This document shows, piece after piece, positions 1-11,397 of a stretch of 64,000 bases of DNA. Every line of letters starts with the position of its first letter. Position 1 is the first letter of the stretch. The stretch is from Branchinecta lynchi (lineage: Eukaryota; Arthropoda; Branchiopoda; Anostraca; Branchinectidae), in assembly GCA_023053575.1 (NCBI GenBank), contig JAKZAP010000021.1, forward strand, positions 7,106,212 through 7,170,211, in the 5' to 3' direction. A model generated the notes under the pieces. That model was not told the origin of the DNA, ran no database searches, and worked only from the letters and a program-made list of their open reading frames with translations. The position numbers and the translations under genes are program-made.

Positions 1-407
1 ATCGATATCCGTTGATGAGCTGATCAAAGTATATGTCATCCATTTTTTTGTACAAAAATTCCTTTATGAGAATCAGCAGTTTGAAAAATTTCAAGGGGTT
101 GACAACTTCAGTAGTAAGGTACACACTGAATCCAAAAATAGGCCGATACCGATTGTGAGACATGTATGGGACTTGTAATCTAAAGTCGATTGTTAAATCA
201 TAATCATCTTCGGCAATGAGGGGTTTGAAACTTTTATTAGTTGGTGTACTTATTATTTGTTTCCGGTGTATCTGATGGTAAGAACGATTTGGTCCTCAAT
301 TGTAAGACATTGCAGCGATGAATGGTTTGCAACTTTTTGTCACTTTAGTCGGCGAAGCTGAACAAAGTTTGCTGCAACACTTCACGTTCCCAGGCAATGC
401 AGATCTA
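1..407 (+). mobile_element. Element E copy 1, 3' portion (cut by the window edge)
   Basis: The window opens inside an E unit (cgttgatgagctgatcaaag) and continues to a 3' end resembling copy 2: cactttagtcggcgaagctg, then tgctgcaacacttcacgttc and a terminus gatcta at 407. The terminal hairpin is degenerate here. Confidence 0.7.
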
Positions 408-606
408 CTTTCCTGTGGGTTAGTATGTGGCTTTCTCAAACTTTCAGCGCTCTTGCTCGAACACTTGTTTTAATTTTGTTAATTTCTTCTGTAAGACTCG
501 TTACTTTGTATATAGCTGAAAACTCCTTGTTAAAACTTCGGAAAGGGACCGCGATCAGAATTTTTTTGTATTTTTTGTATCTGGTATCTGTAGTATATCG
601 TGCGGG
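408..606. other. Unassigned, between E copy 1 and A copy 1
   Basis: AT-rich, with a 67-codon frame on the + strand. No recognisable gene or repeat. Confidence 0.5.
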
Positions 607-1806
607 TTTTTGGGATCCAAAAACGTAAGTGGCGGGATACCTATGACATCGCAAAAGTTGTCCGTCTGTGCGCACCATAACTCTCGAAGGGAATGAGATA
701 TTTTGATGAAACTTGGTGTGAGGATTCTTTGGGTCAGGAGTAAAGTCAAGTTCGTAGATAGGCTCTGTAGCTCTACATTTAGGGGTGGGGGAGGGGGTTT
801 AAAGTAAGGGGCAAATTAAATATTTTTAAAAGGATAATGTGATAGTCGATTAAGGGGTAAGAAGACAAGCTGAACACGATGGTGAAAACCATTTTTTCAT
901 CAGACAAGTAGTTCGCCCGGAATCTGGCCAAAACCAGAAAGTTTGTTAAAAGTAAAAGTTTTATTTGAAGTTGATTAGATATTCGATTTAGGGGTAAGAA
1001 GACATACTGGACACGGTGGTGGAAACCATTTTTGCGCCGGACAAGTAGTTAGCCCGGAATCCGGCGAAAACCGGAAAGTCTGTTAAAAGTAAAAGTTTTA
1101 TTTGGAGTTGATTAGATGTTCGATTTTGGGATCGAAGGACTTGCTGAACAAGATGGTGAAAACCATTTTCTTGCCGGCTACTAGTTTGCCCGGAATCCAG
1201 CCAAAGCCGGAAAGTTTGTTAAAAGTAAAAGTTTTATTTGGAGTTGATTAGATGTTCGATTTAGAGGTAAGAAGACATGCTGAACACTTGTGTGAAAACA
1301 ATTTTCTACCCGGGTAAGTAGTTCGCCCGGAATCCGGCAGAAACCGGAAAAAGTTAAAATATTATTTGTAGTTGATTAGATATCCTATTTAGGGGTAAGA
1401 AGAGATGCTGAATCCGTGTATGAAAATCGTTTTTTACCCGGACAAATTGTTCGACCGGAATCCGGTTGGAGCCGGAAAATTTATTATAAGTAAAATTTTT
1501 ATTTGAAGTTGATTAGATGTTCAATATTGGAGAGAAAAAATACGCTGAGTTGGTTTTTGAGCTTTTTTTTTTCGCCCGACAAGTAATTTCGGAATTCCGC
1601 CGAAACCGAGAAATTGGCAGAAGTGGCAGGAAGTTTTCGTCAAAACAGATATGACTTGTAGGGGTAAAAAGACATGCTGAATCCATATCTGAACCTGGTT
1701 TTCTCAGATGATTAGCTATTTGGCCTTAATCTGTTTCTGAATTTTAATAGTAAAAATGTTCCCACCGAAATCCGAAATTCCCATCCCATCGAAATCTTTC
1801 GTCTTG
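607..1806 (+). mobile_element. Element A copy 1
   Basis: It starts with the gtttttgggatcc palindrome at 607, followed by the gtaagtggcgggatacc leader and at least six degenerate core units, each with cggaatccggc...accggaaa and agttgattagatgttcgat. It ends in a diverged cccatcgaaatctttcgtcttg at 1806. It is older than copy 13, judging by core divergence. Confidence 0.75.
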
Positions 1807-2603
1807 TTCTTTGTATGTCTATACTGTGGGCCACATACTGTCGAAGGTACATGACGGAACGTCCTCACTTCATTTCTGCTAAATACGTAGTTTGACAGTT
1901 GTACAGGGTGTAATTTTTTCATTGAAAACAACTAAATTGCTAATATTTGTCTGAAGTTTAGGTACTATACTGTCGAATGTGTTTGGGGAAGTGCACTAAG
2001 TTTGCAATCGCTAATTCTTGTTTGTTAGCTCTTTTTAGATGGGTCGTAATGTTGCCAGGGAAAGAATCGAACTTTTTCGCGTTTGTGTTTTCCTACCGTT
2101 TATTTGGAGTTCCTTCAGTTAGCAGTGGACCTCTTTATTCTTTGTCACTCCTTTCCAGTCCGAATTGTCTGGCCACGGAACTGCCTTGCCCCTTCATGCG
2201 TGAGTTGAAAGGCCCGAGGTCGCCATCAGTTTGTTTCTTCCGGTTTGCTGCAGGCTGTCTAATATATTTCTGGCAAATCCGCATTAGGAACCTGCTGTTG
2301 TGTTTAATGATTTACTCCCCGCCCCTCCCGATTTTTCCCTTGGGCGCTCCAGGCTTTTGAAGTGACTGTGATGCCAGTGAGTTTGAAAGAAACGAGAGTT
2401 GTTCCTATGTAAGTAATCTAGTGGAGAAAAATAATAAATAAACAAATAAAAATACCTATACTTCTAATGAAGAAGAGTTCCACAAACGAGGAAACCGTCT
2501 AAGACAAATGTCGTTTCTTTTGTCGGTGAACTTATGCGTCAAGAGTCGGTTTTTCTCTGCTTCTGTTTGTTGGAAAATTGGGCTTAGTGACTCATTACTC
2601 TAT
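1807..2603. other. Unassigned stretch
   Basis: It holds a 127-codon frame on the + strand (1977-2360) with Leu/Ser/Phe-rich composition and no recognised homologue, and an ataaataaacaaataaa-type A-rich tract near 2435. gcattaggaacctgctgttg at about 2282 resembles tattaggaactgctgcttag at about 3181, so part of it is probably an old repeat. Confidence 0.4.
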
Positions 2604-2908
2604 GAGCGTGTTCCATCCTACTTACCGTAGTTACTACCAGTGACGTCACGAATTCTGGCTTTTTGCCGTCAAGGCTGGAACGATTTTTCTATTTTCCAGC
2701 GGGATCTCACGCCACGGGAGAATCCGACCAATCACGTTACAGAGATGCGTAGTTACTACGCTTACTACGGTCCCGAGCATGGTAAGCAAATAGTAACTAT
2801 TAGTTACTATTCCGACAAGGTTGGAACGGTCAGCGTAGTAGCTTTTCGTAAGGATGGAACGGAAATAGTAACTAATAGTAACTATTGTTAGAAGGGTGGA
2901 ACACGCTC
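2604..2908. mobile_element. Element D copy 1, small TIR element (305 bp)
   Basis: Inverted ends GAGCGTGTTCCATCCT and GAGCGTGTTCCACCCT bound repeats of gtagttact/agtaactat. The flanks both read TAT at the junction (2601-2603, 2909-2911), consistent with a TA-type target. No coding capacity beyond chance. Confidence 0.7.
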
Positions 2909-3657
2909 TATATGACTAAGTCCAAAACACGGCAGTGATCCTCAGGAAGAACGAGAAAACGTCTTACTAACGATCCAAACTCAACAACTCAAATACTGTG
3001 TCAAACAATCACGGTGATTTTCGGAAGCAGCTTTGATACTCGAGGTGACACCGCTTCTGGCTCTTCCGCTAGGTATCCGGCGATTTTACATCGGCAAGGA
3101 GAGTTAGTCGTCAAGATTATAGCTGCGTTTTTTTGTCATTGCAGTATCATCTCTGGTTTTTCAGGTAGTGTTTTTGGATGTATTAGGAACTGCTGCTTAG
3201 TGTTTTTATCCCGTTTTTAACCATACAAATCGTTTTATAAGAAATATGAGACAATAATAGCTATTGCTGAACCGCTTACCCAGATCTTCAAAGTTTCCCT
3301 GAATACGAAGCAAATGCCATCAGATTGAAGAACAGGATTCGCCCCCCTCCCCCCACCCCCTCTTGAAGACGGGAAAGCGAAAGCAGAGATAGTCCCATTA
3401 GTATTACTTCCGCTGTAGCTAGAATCTTGGAAAGATAGGTAAATGACAATGTTATCAAGCACCTGAAAGTCAACTATCACCCAGTCAACACGGTTTCTAA
3501 CCGGAAACATTCGTAGAAACAAATTTGCTGGAGGCATATGGTGCATTAACAGACGTAATCGATCGAGACCTACCTTTAGATGTCTTTATTTGCTCTGGTC
3601 TGGCTGTAGTGTCTGACTAAGTTTCGCACCTGATGCTCAAACCAACCTAAACCAACC
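2909..3657. other. Unassigned stretch
   Basis: Contains a 68-codon frame (3014-3220), a C-rich block at 3343-3361 and nothing recognisable. It leads into the 20-bp minisatellite. Confidence 0.4.
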
Positions 3658-3671
3658 TTATTCCTGACCAT

Positions 3672-4002
3672 CCGGAATGGTCAGGAATAATCCGGAACGG
3701 TCAAGAATAATCAGGAATGGTTAGGAATAATCAGGAATGGTTAGGAATAATCAGGAATGGTTAGGAAAAATCCGGAATGGTTAGGAAAAATCCGGAATGG
3801 TTAGGAATAATCCGGAATGGTTAGGAATGATCCGGAATGGTCAGGAATAATCCGGAATGGTCAGGAATAATCCAGAATGGTCAGGAATAATCCGGAATGG
3901 TCAGGAATAATCCGGAATGGTCAGGAATAATCCGGAACGGTTAGGAATAATCCGGAACGGTTAGGAATAATCCGGAATGGTTAGGAATAATAAGGAATGG
4001 TC
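3672..4002. repeat. 20-bp minisatellite
   Basis: About 16 copies of tccggaatggtyaggaataa run over 330 bp with few variants (c/t at one site dominates). The array is preceded by one inverted unit (ttattcctgaccat at 3658-3671), which forms a 14-bp palindrome with the first repeat. Each 20-mer is itself two related 10-mers. Confidence 0.92.
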
Positions 4003-4313
4003 TGTAATTTTTCGGACTTTCCTCATCCAAAATATCACGAATGTGCACGAATACCATCATATTACAGTGGAGACCAAAACTCTTTTCCGGTTGTCTCTGC
4101 AATAAGCAATGGTTATTTATCTCAATAAGCAATGGTGATTTATCATGCAAATGGTTCCCCTATCTTGCAATGTTAAACAGCACTATAGAGCCGGCAGATG
4201 ACACAAAATGCCCTTGTTGGAAGGCAGATATCCTGCACCAGAAACCTATTATCACTCACACAAAAATACAGTAGGCTGGCAAGACCTATTACCGCTCACA
4301 CTTGTCCGGTGAG

Positions 4314-4449
4314 AACAAGACCAAAGGTTTCGATGGGATCCCAACAGTTCAAATTTGATCCAGACAATTGGGTCTCGTCTTCTCCAGATCCAGTCTTCGC
4401 CAGACTCTTTGAACACTTTTACTATTGAAATTTAGAAACAGATTACTGA
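4314..4449 (-). mobile_element. Element A copy 3, 3'-end fragment
   Basis: Only the 3' block is present: caagaccaaaggtttcgatgg, the gggatccca motif, the caattgggtc hairpin region and the ttgaacacttttactattg stretch. Orientation is -. Confidence 0.7.
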
Positions 4450-6053
4450 TTATTACTAGTATTTATAGGGAAAAAATGCCTGGTTTGGGTTTTAGTTTTG
4501 TCTTCGGCGATCGTTCACTGTTAGCAAGCATACCTCTACTTTACTTTAAATATATTATGAAAATTTGCCAAGTAGGCTACTTAGCCTACACACAAAAGGT
4601 AAATAAGCACATAGCCAGATATACAGAAATATGCAGTTGCTGAATGCACAGTACATAGAGCAACAAAAAAGATACATATACGCATAACAAAACATCCACA
4701 AGAAAACACGAAAAGAGACTGAATTTACTAAATTATGTAGCTGGAGAATTGGGCAGTGGGTAGAAAGGCGGCTAGACGATGAAACAAGCTGTTAACTTAT
4801 TTCTTTTAGGTTCATCTCTGGCAGTAGAGTATTTAGCTAAGTAATACGTTGACTGGAACTGATTAGGCTACGGTACTAATTCTTCAGCCCAAATTTTACA
4901 CAGTTTCATACCAACATTTATTTCAGGTCATATCTTGTAAGTGTATTATTTATTTGTTGTCGTTTTTCTGTATTTCGAAGTAAATTTCATTGATTGCTCG
5001 AAATGCCAAATAACTAGGCTGCGCGTAATATATACTGTACACATGTACACACAAACTCAATTACCAGGCTACACGCAATAAAATTATTCATTCATATAAA
5101 TGTTTACAAAGGTGATATTAAACAGGACGTAAAGAGATTGTGCATTGATTCATTAATACAATTTATGAAAAACCGCTGAAAATGCTGAAATGAATGCTGG
5201 TATAAAACTGGATGACAACTGATTAGACGAATGCGTCTAATTGGCAAAAATCGAATGTCAGCGTGTCTGACGGACTAACGCACGGGCGACAAATGAACAA
5301 CTCTTGTGGGAACAACATTGCACTATGTAATCTATAATAATCTTGTAATTTATGTATTGCCCGTATGCGAGCAATAATAAGGAATGGAACAAAAGGGTGA
5401 AACTGAGAAAGGAAAATCGAAAATAGGTGGAATGTTATTGAGAAGGACAATAATAAAGTAGTATCTGGTTTAAGTTATACTTTAAAAGCCGGTTTTCTGG
5501 TTTGACATTTAAATTGGCATATTGTACCTAACTAGAGTTCAACGTACTAAAATAAGTGACTTGTTTTTAACATATTTGCACACAAGCGCGTGTTTCTTCA
5601 TTCATCTGATTCACTATCGTAATTTACTCGTCGTTTTTTGCGTTAAAAAATAAAACAATCTTTAACAATCTCCAAAATTCCCATTTCCTTTTGTCGTTGG
5701 AAATTTATTGACTTTCTTTTTGGAATTAAGCTCCCTCAGGGAAATCAGTGATAGTGTGTTTTTAAACTATATGAAAAGAATGTTGTCATGTCTATTTACA
5801 TTATTTTGTTTAAGGGTTTTAATATGTATATTTTACGTTGTGTTTTTTATTCATGCTCCGCTTTTATTCAGAAATCGGGTCACAGATTAATAAAATAAAT
5901 AAGTTTAGCACATAACTTCATCGTGACCTCAAATGTTGTTCTAGAAAGATCGGATTGAAAGTGTAAGATACAGGCTTATATCTGAATTGGCAGGAGTGAA
6001 GGAATTTTCAGGATAAGGAAGATTTAGGTACTTTATGTTGAGCGGCCACTGTA
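4450..6053. other. Unassigned AT-rich stretch
   Basis: 1.6 kb with no gene or clear repeat family. ttgccaagtaggctacttag and the ctaggctgcgcgtaatata / caggctacacgcaataaa pair (about 5013, 5067) hint at short internal repeats. The frames are all under 80 codons. Confidence 0.4.
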
Positions 6054-6873
6054 TTTTTTGGGATCCCAAAACGTTAGTGGAGGGATAGCTATGACCTTGC
6101 AAAAGTTGTCCATCTGACACGCCCACCCGTCCGGTCTGTCACCACGATAAATCTCGAAGGGGATAAGATGTGTTGATGAAAATTGGTGTGAGGATTTTTT
6201 TGGTCAAGGGACAGATCGAGTTCGTAGATGGGCTCTGTAGCCCTGCACTTAGTAGTGGAGGGGGGGGGTCAAATTAAGAGGCAATCAAAATTGTTTAACA
6301 GCTAATGAAATGATCGATATAAGGATAAGAAGACATGCTGAACAGGTATATGAAAGAAAAAAAAAATCACCGGACAAATAGTTCTCCTGGATTCCGGCAA
6401 AAACCGGAAAATTTGTTAAAAGTAAAATTTTATTTGAAGTTAATTAGATGTTCGATTTAGGGGTAAGAATGCTGAATCCGTATATGACAATCGGACGTTC
6501 CAGGGCCCGGACGTGTAGTTCGTGCGAAATCCGGCCGAAACCGGAAATTTTGTAGAAGTATAAATTTGATCTGAAGTTGGTTAGAGGTTTGATTTAGTGG
6601 TAAAGAGGCAATGCTGAATCCGTATACGAAATTTGTTTTCCCAAAGGAAAAATAGTTCACCCGGAATCCGGCCAAAACCGGAAAAAAGTTCTGAAAAGTA
6701 GAAGTTTTATCTGAAGTTGACTAGAGGTTCGATGTAGGGGTAAGGAGATATGCTGAATTTGTTTTCGAGGTTTAATTTTTTGCCGGACAATTAGATCGCC
6801 CGGAATCCGGCCGAGACTGAAAATCCGGCAGAAGTAAGGCCAAAGAAGTCGAAGTAGATAGGACATATAGGGG

Positions 6874-8283
6874 CAGGGGCGTCGCAAGGGGGGGGGTGCG
6901 GGGGGTGCAGCACCCCCCCACCTTTTTGAGATTCGGTAAAATTTTGGGCCGGAGGCCCAAAATTTTACTAAAATTGTTCGCTATTTTTTCGATTTACGGG
7001 GATTCGGTAGTTATACAGGATCCTAAAAAGGCTATCTGTACAAATCTCTTCGGTATAATGATCGGGATTCGGTACAATTGCCAGTATTCGGTAGTTACCA
7101 CAAATTTGGTGAGACAATTTACTGAAATCATTTGGTAATTTTTCGATGCCGGAACTGTTCGGTATATTAATGGAGATTCCGCAGTTACACAGACTCCCGA
7201 ATAAGCTATTGGTTCGAAATTATTCGGTATCATGATTGGGATTCCGTAATTTATTCAGTATAATTTCCAGGATTAGGAAGTTAGCCGCGAATCCTGACTG
7301 TGTTCTAGTTTCGACGAAAGTATACCGAATATGAATATTGTTCGGTAGTCTTTCGATACCAAAACAATTCGGTATAATAACCGGGACACGGTAGTTATAC
7401 AGAATCCCGAACACGCTATCGGTCTAAACTTATTCGGTATAATAACTGGGATTCGGTAACTTATTCGTTGTAATTCCCAGGAGTCAGAAGTTACCACGAA
7501 CCTCGAAACTCAGAAGAAGTCGTGTGAAGCACTGGCCGCAGACAAAAGTGATAATCTATGATATCATCGATAGTCCTTACTTTTATTTTGGATCCCAAAA
7601 AGAATATCTAACCATAAATATTTCGAAAATTCCGCCTTCAGCATTTTTCGCAATATTCTCTATTTTGTGGAAGGGTGCGTCATTTGACGGGGGTTTTAAG
7701 CCAGTTTTAGGATTGAGATTTCGTAAAGCTAGAATTTGGATAGAAATTAAATTTGGCAGGAAAAATCAAAAAAAAATTTCGCCTGCGGCGCTCACTTTAT
7801 GTGATCATAGATAGTATATTGACTAGACTACAGTTGCTGCTTCTGCCGGAATGTCGCTCCATCCGGTTTCTGGAACTTCTTAGAGTCACAGTACTACATC
7901 AACGGTAAATGATTTTGTAAGAGAAGCAGTTAAATTTTAGCCTATAAAAGAAATGGATTTTGAAAATCTTCGCCTGCGGCGCTCGATTTAATTTGCTATT
8001 GGCTATAACAGATAGTAGCTGTTACTGCAATCATGCCCGGCAATATATTCTCCATGTGGGCTTCGCCAAAACGCCACCTAATAGTTGGCTTATCATCGTT
8101 CATGCTGCCTTTTATTGTTACTCTTCTTACGTAATCGTTTCTGTTCCATAATGTACTGCTCCAATTCTTGATTCTAGGATTCGGTAAAATTTTTGAAAGA
8201 TTCGGTAAAATTTTTGAAAGATTCGGTAAAATTTTGGGTCTGCACCCCCCCCCCCCACCAAAAATGCACTTGCGACGCCCCTG
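6874..8283. mobile_element. Non-autonomous hAT element, family F copy 1
   Basis: Terminal inverted repeats CAGGGGCGTCGCAAG (6874-6888 and its reverse complement at 8269-8283) are flanked by a perfect 8-bp duplication TATAGGGG (6866-6873 and 8284-8291). Both features define the hAT superfamily. The 1.41-kb interior has many attcggta(t/a)aa-type repeats and no transposase. A poly-G tract follows the left TIR and a poly-C tract precedes the right one. It is inserted in element A copy 2. Its right duplication overlaps the AGGGG duplication of the gypsy element. Confidence 0.88.
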
Positions 8284-8291
8284 TATAGGGG

Positions 8292-8634
8292 TGTGAGCGA
8301 TTACACGCCACCTCAGACCAAAAACCGTAAAACGTCCTTCTCGGAGCATGAACATTAATAATTGAATTACACAAGTAAAAAATCATACGACATAATTAAC
8401 TTTTACAACAACTTTACTAAAAAAAAAAATCATTCCGGCTTGACGACCGGTTACACACAAAGCACATACGCGCTTGAAAAACGCAACCAGTACACATTTA
8501 CTATCATATTCTAACCAAACATTCACTAAAATAAACTAAAAATTTATTAATTAATTTGTCAATTTGTCCTCTCTCGTCCATTCATTCCAATTCTGTTCCG
8601 GGCGACGCTTTTTTTCGCCCTAAGAATCATGACA
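8292..8634 (-). repeat. 3' LTR of the Ty3/gypsy element (left side of window copy)
   Basis: It begins at the AGGGG duplication with tgtgagcg and shares blocks with the 11050-11208 LTR, including the accgtaa(a/g)ac stretch and catacgacataat. It is about 185 bp longer than the other LTR, so one has lost or gained sequence. The inner boundary (about 8634) is approximate. Confidence 0.65.
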
Positions 8635-8738
8635 CTTGGAAGTTTAACTTACCGAGTTCCTCGTCACGGTCGAGGGTCTCGTTCATTAACGTTCCAGCTT
8701 AGAACTTCCGGATTCTTGCAAAACCAGAACTTGGTCGC

Positions 8739-9352
8739 TCACCGGGATTTCATCCTTCTTTTTCGCCCCTTCGTCGTCTGCGGCTTACTCGACTGCTGCA
8801 GCGCTTTCTGTGTTGTCCAGGACGAAGTGTCGAATTTTCTGCATTGTTTTATTTGCTGCAGAAGAGAATCACTTTCAATGGCTTCTTTGTTAGCGCTGCC
8901 TATGGCCTGTTTATGGGATTTCAAGGCCCGTCTCGGGTTGCTACCCCAGACTACTTCGAATGGTGACGTTTCTGTCGATTTATGTTTAGCCTTCCTGTAG
9001 GCATAAAGTGTCGGTAGAAGTTGATCCCAACTCTTTTGATTATCACGTATAAATCTACGTTAGCGCTGCCTATGGCCTCTTTATGGGATTCCAAGGGCTT
9101 TCTCGGATTGCTACCCCAGACTACTTCGAATGGTGACGTTTCTGTCGATTTATGTTTAGCCTTCCTGTAGGCATAAAGTGTCGGTAGAAGTTGATCCCAA
9201 CTCTTTTGATTATCACGTATAAATCTACGTAGCATCCGTATAATTGTACCATTCAGTCTCTCGCACAGGTCATTGCCACGAGGGTGATGAGGAAAAGTTT
9301 CAATGGACGTCAATCCCAACTTGCTGAGCGTTTCTTGCAACGGCCGCGACAA
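8739..9352 (-). pseudogene. Ty3/gypsy integrase C-terminal core, frameshifted by a 170-bp tandem duplication
   Basis: Reading leftward, the frame shows the end of an integrase core: HPRGNDLCERLNGTI contains the final catalytic Glu of the DDE triad in the usual (V/C)ER(F/L)N context, followed by AYRKAKHKSTETSPFEVVWG, typical of the segment after the core. Positions 8891-9060 and 9061-9230 are two near-identical 170-bp copies. Because 170 is not a multiple of three, the second copy shifts the frame and makes a chimeric C-terminus. The earlier catalytic Asp residues are missing. Non-functional. Confidence 0.8.
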
Positions 9353-10240
9353 AAATTGTGGTGTATTTGATCGGCTTTAATTCTATTTATTAATTTTTTT
9401 ACCTTTTTTTTGAAAAGCACAAGGGTAAAGACTTTCTTCTTTGCAACTCTTTGATGAACCATGAGTGAGCAATTTGCTTGGATCAAAGTGACTTATTTGC
9501 AGGTGACCTGACTTAGCTTCGCTAATGTCTAGTTGATTTTTAGCCAGTTTAGATCCATCATTAGTTTGTCCTTTTTCTTCAGTATTATTTGAAGATGCTA
9601 TACGGAAAATTGTTATAAAAGTATTCTACAAACCTGGAAAGGTTCTGTCGGTCCATTATTCCAAGAGGACAATGTGACTTCATAAAAATTCCTCCATTGA
9701 CTGCACTACTGTTGAAGAACACTGGAAGATTTCCTTGACAGGGCAAGTCTTCTGGTTATTACCCTTGTCAGTTGGCAGTCTTCTAAACTGGTTTTACAAT
9801 CAGGGATAGAGCAATGACTGATATTTGCCATATCTGACCTCGACCAAAATATGAGCTTGAAACATCACATTCGGTCGACAGTTTAAATTTTCGCGGGCGA
9901 ATTGTGGACGGATGCACCATGGGAAAGCGTCCACATTCCCAACGTCCCTACTGAAGACTACTTTGGACAGAATGAAAATCCCTAATGGGTGTTGTAATAA
10001 TTCGATGTATTTGAATCTAAAATGTAAAATTAAGTTGCCTGTTCGGTTAAACTGTAATGTGGTCTAAAAAATTTCAGAGGAAACTTTAGTGTAATTCTAA
10101 GTATGATAGTTTCGTGGGAAATACACGGCACATCAGCCTCTTTTGTTGGGGGAAATGGACATAGAAAAAGAGAGTTTAGGGGGGAAAATTGTGATTTAGG
10201 GAAAATGTAAATTAAAGAGCGGAAGCACTGGCGCAACCAC

Positions 10241-10680
10241 TTCCTGTAGGACGATGCAAGTTTTCCCGCGAACTTTCGGAAACTCGTGTCATTCCGCATT
10301 CGTAACTTCCGAAACTTTATTCTGTACGTCTCAGGAGTGATGTTAAATTTCTTTAACACTGAACCTTTGACTAAAGCGGAATCTCGAAGCTGCGTATCTG
10401 ACAAGCCTGATATAGCCCCAAGCGCTTTTCCCGACAGTTAAGGCATCAGTTTTAATGCTTTAGAGATGTCATCCCATTGGCATAATTTTGCAGTATTCTC
10501 GAAAGCCGTAATGAAGTAATCTACGTGATCTTTTTCGTTCATTTTTTTAAGATTAGGTTCGGGATCGCCGGTCCTAGCAAGTCTGTTTAGCAATGCTTTT
10601 TGCTCATTTTCTCTACATTTCTTTGACCACGACTGAACCATTTCGTTAATAGCGTCTACCAATTTATCTACTTCAGCCAT
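10241..10680 (-). pseudogene. Ty3/gypsy gag-like frame with an in-frame stop
   Basis: The frame starts at an ATG at 10680 (MAEVDKLVDAINEMVQ) and runs through DYFITAFENTAKLCQWDD and, after a TAA at 10438-10440, SDTQLRDSALVKG and YRIKFRKLR. This is the capsid-type helical segment found in many invertebrate gypsy Gag proteins. The sequence past 10241 towards 10030 does not look like Gag and is probably past a deletion edge. One stop plus the deletion make it a pseudogene. Confidence 0.7.
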
Positions 10681-11049
10681 CTTTGTTGTTACCGCCGTGT
10701 TTTTACTAAGCTTCGTGGATCTCGATTTTATTCTTATCCGATAAGGCGTTAATACGAACGGCCGGCTGAATCTGAGCACGCTCCAGTCCTGTTAACCAAC
10801 TGCTTGTCTTTACTAATTCGGTCTTCTGCATGCTGTATCTCAGCCGCAACTAGTTTCTGGGCATTACCTCTACTCGGGACTAATTCTTTATTTCGAACTG
10901 GTTGACCTACCCTCGAGCTTGGTCTCGAACGTGTTTCTCGTGGTAACGGTTTATCTTCCAGTTTGCTTCGGAGGCTAAGGAAATACCTAAATTATCTGCT
11001 TACCAAAAGCTCTAATATCTCATTCATCACCTTTCAACTGTTCCACCAG

Positions 11050-11208
11050 TGTAAGCGCGCCACCTCAGACCAAAAACCGTAAGACATCCTTCTCTGAGCG
11101 TGAACCGAACTGAATTACATACGACATAATTTGCGCTATTCATTCCAAGTCTAATCCGGGCGACGCTACAGAGCGTCACCCGACAGGTGGCATGGGCGGA
11201 TGCCCACA
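11050..11208 (-). repeat. 5' LTR of the Ty3/gypsy element, shortened
   Basis: It spans tgtaagcg at 11050 to gcccaca at 11208, adjacent to the right AGGGG duplication. Two bases inside the element on the - strand is TGGTGGAACAGTTG, in the position of a tRNA primer-binding site. The matching tRNA was not identified. Confidence 0.65.
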
Positions 11209-11397
11209 AGGGGTAAACACACAAATTGAATCCATATCTGAACTTGGTTTTCTCAAATAATTAGCCATTGACCTTCTGTTTCTAAATCTTAATAGTAAAA
11301 ATGTTCAAGGATTCTGGCGATGACTGGATATCTACAAGACCCAATTGTCTGGATCAAATATTCAGTTTTTGGGATCCGATCGAAACCTTTGGTTTTG

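Larger units (their letters stand above)
8292..11208 (-). mobile_element. Ty3/gypsy LTR retrotransposon, internally deleted and broken
   Basis: Two related LTRs share the stretch rich in cacctcagaccaaaaaccgt (8306-8334 and 11060-11090). They flank gag-like and integrase-like frames on the - strand. The element is bounded by a perfect 5-bp target duplication AGGGG (8287-8291 and 11209-11213), and its ends are TGTG...CACA. Family A copies elsewhere have a single AGGGG here, which confirms the insertion site. Protease, reverse transcriptase and RNase H were not found between gag and integrase (9353-10029), so a large internal deletion is likely. The copy cannot be autonomous. Confidence 0.85.
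6054..11397 (+). mobile_element. Element A copy 2, split by hAT-F and the gypsy element
   Basis: The left part 6054-6873 carries the palindrome, leader and core units. The right part 11209-11397 resumes at ggggtaaacacac and ends atcgaaacctttggttttg. The break falls exactly at gtatagggg in the 3' block, where hAT-F (TSD TATAGGGG) and Ty3/gypsy (TSD AGGGG) inserted. The A element is thus the oldest of the three. Confidence 0.8.

Noticed and set aside
3672..4002. Short direct repeats suggesting a CRISPR-like array
   Set aside because: Units are contiguous without unique spacers and the genome is animal. It is a minisatellite.
9353..10029. Reverse transcriptase or protease of the gypsy element
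   Set aside because: All three - strand frames are full of stops and no (Y/F)xDD or DTG-type motif was found. The region seems deleted or replaced.
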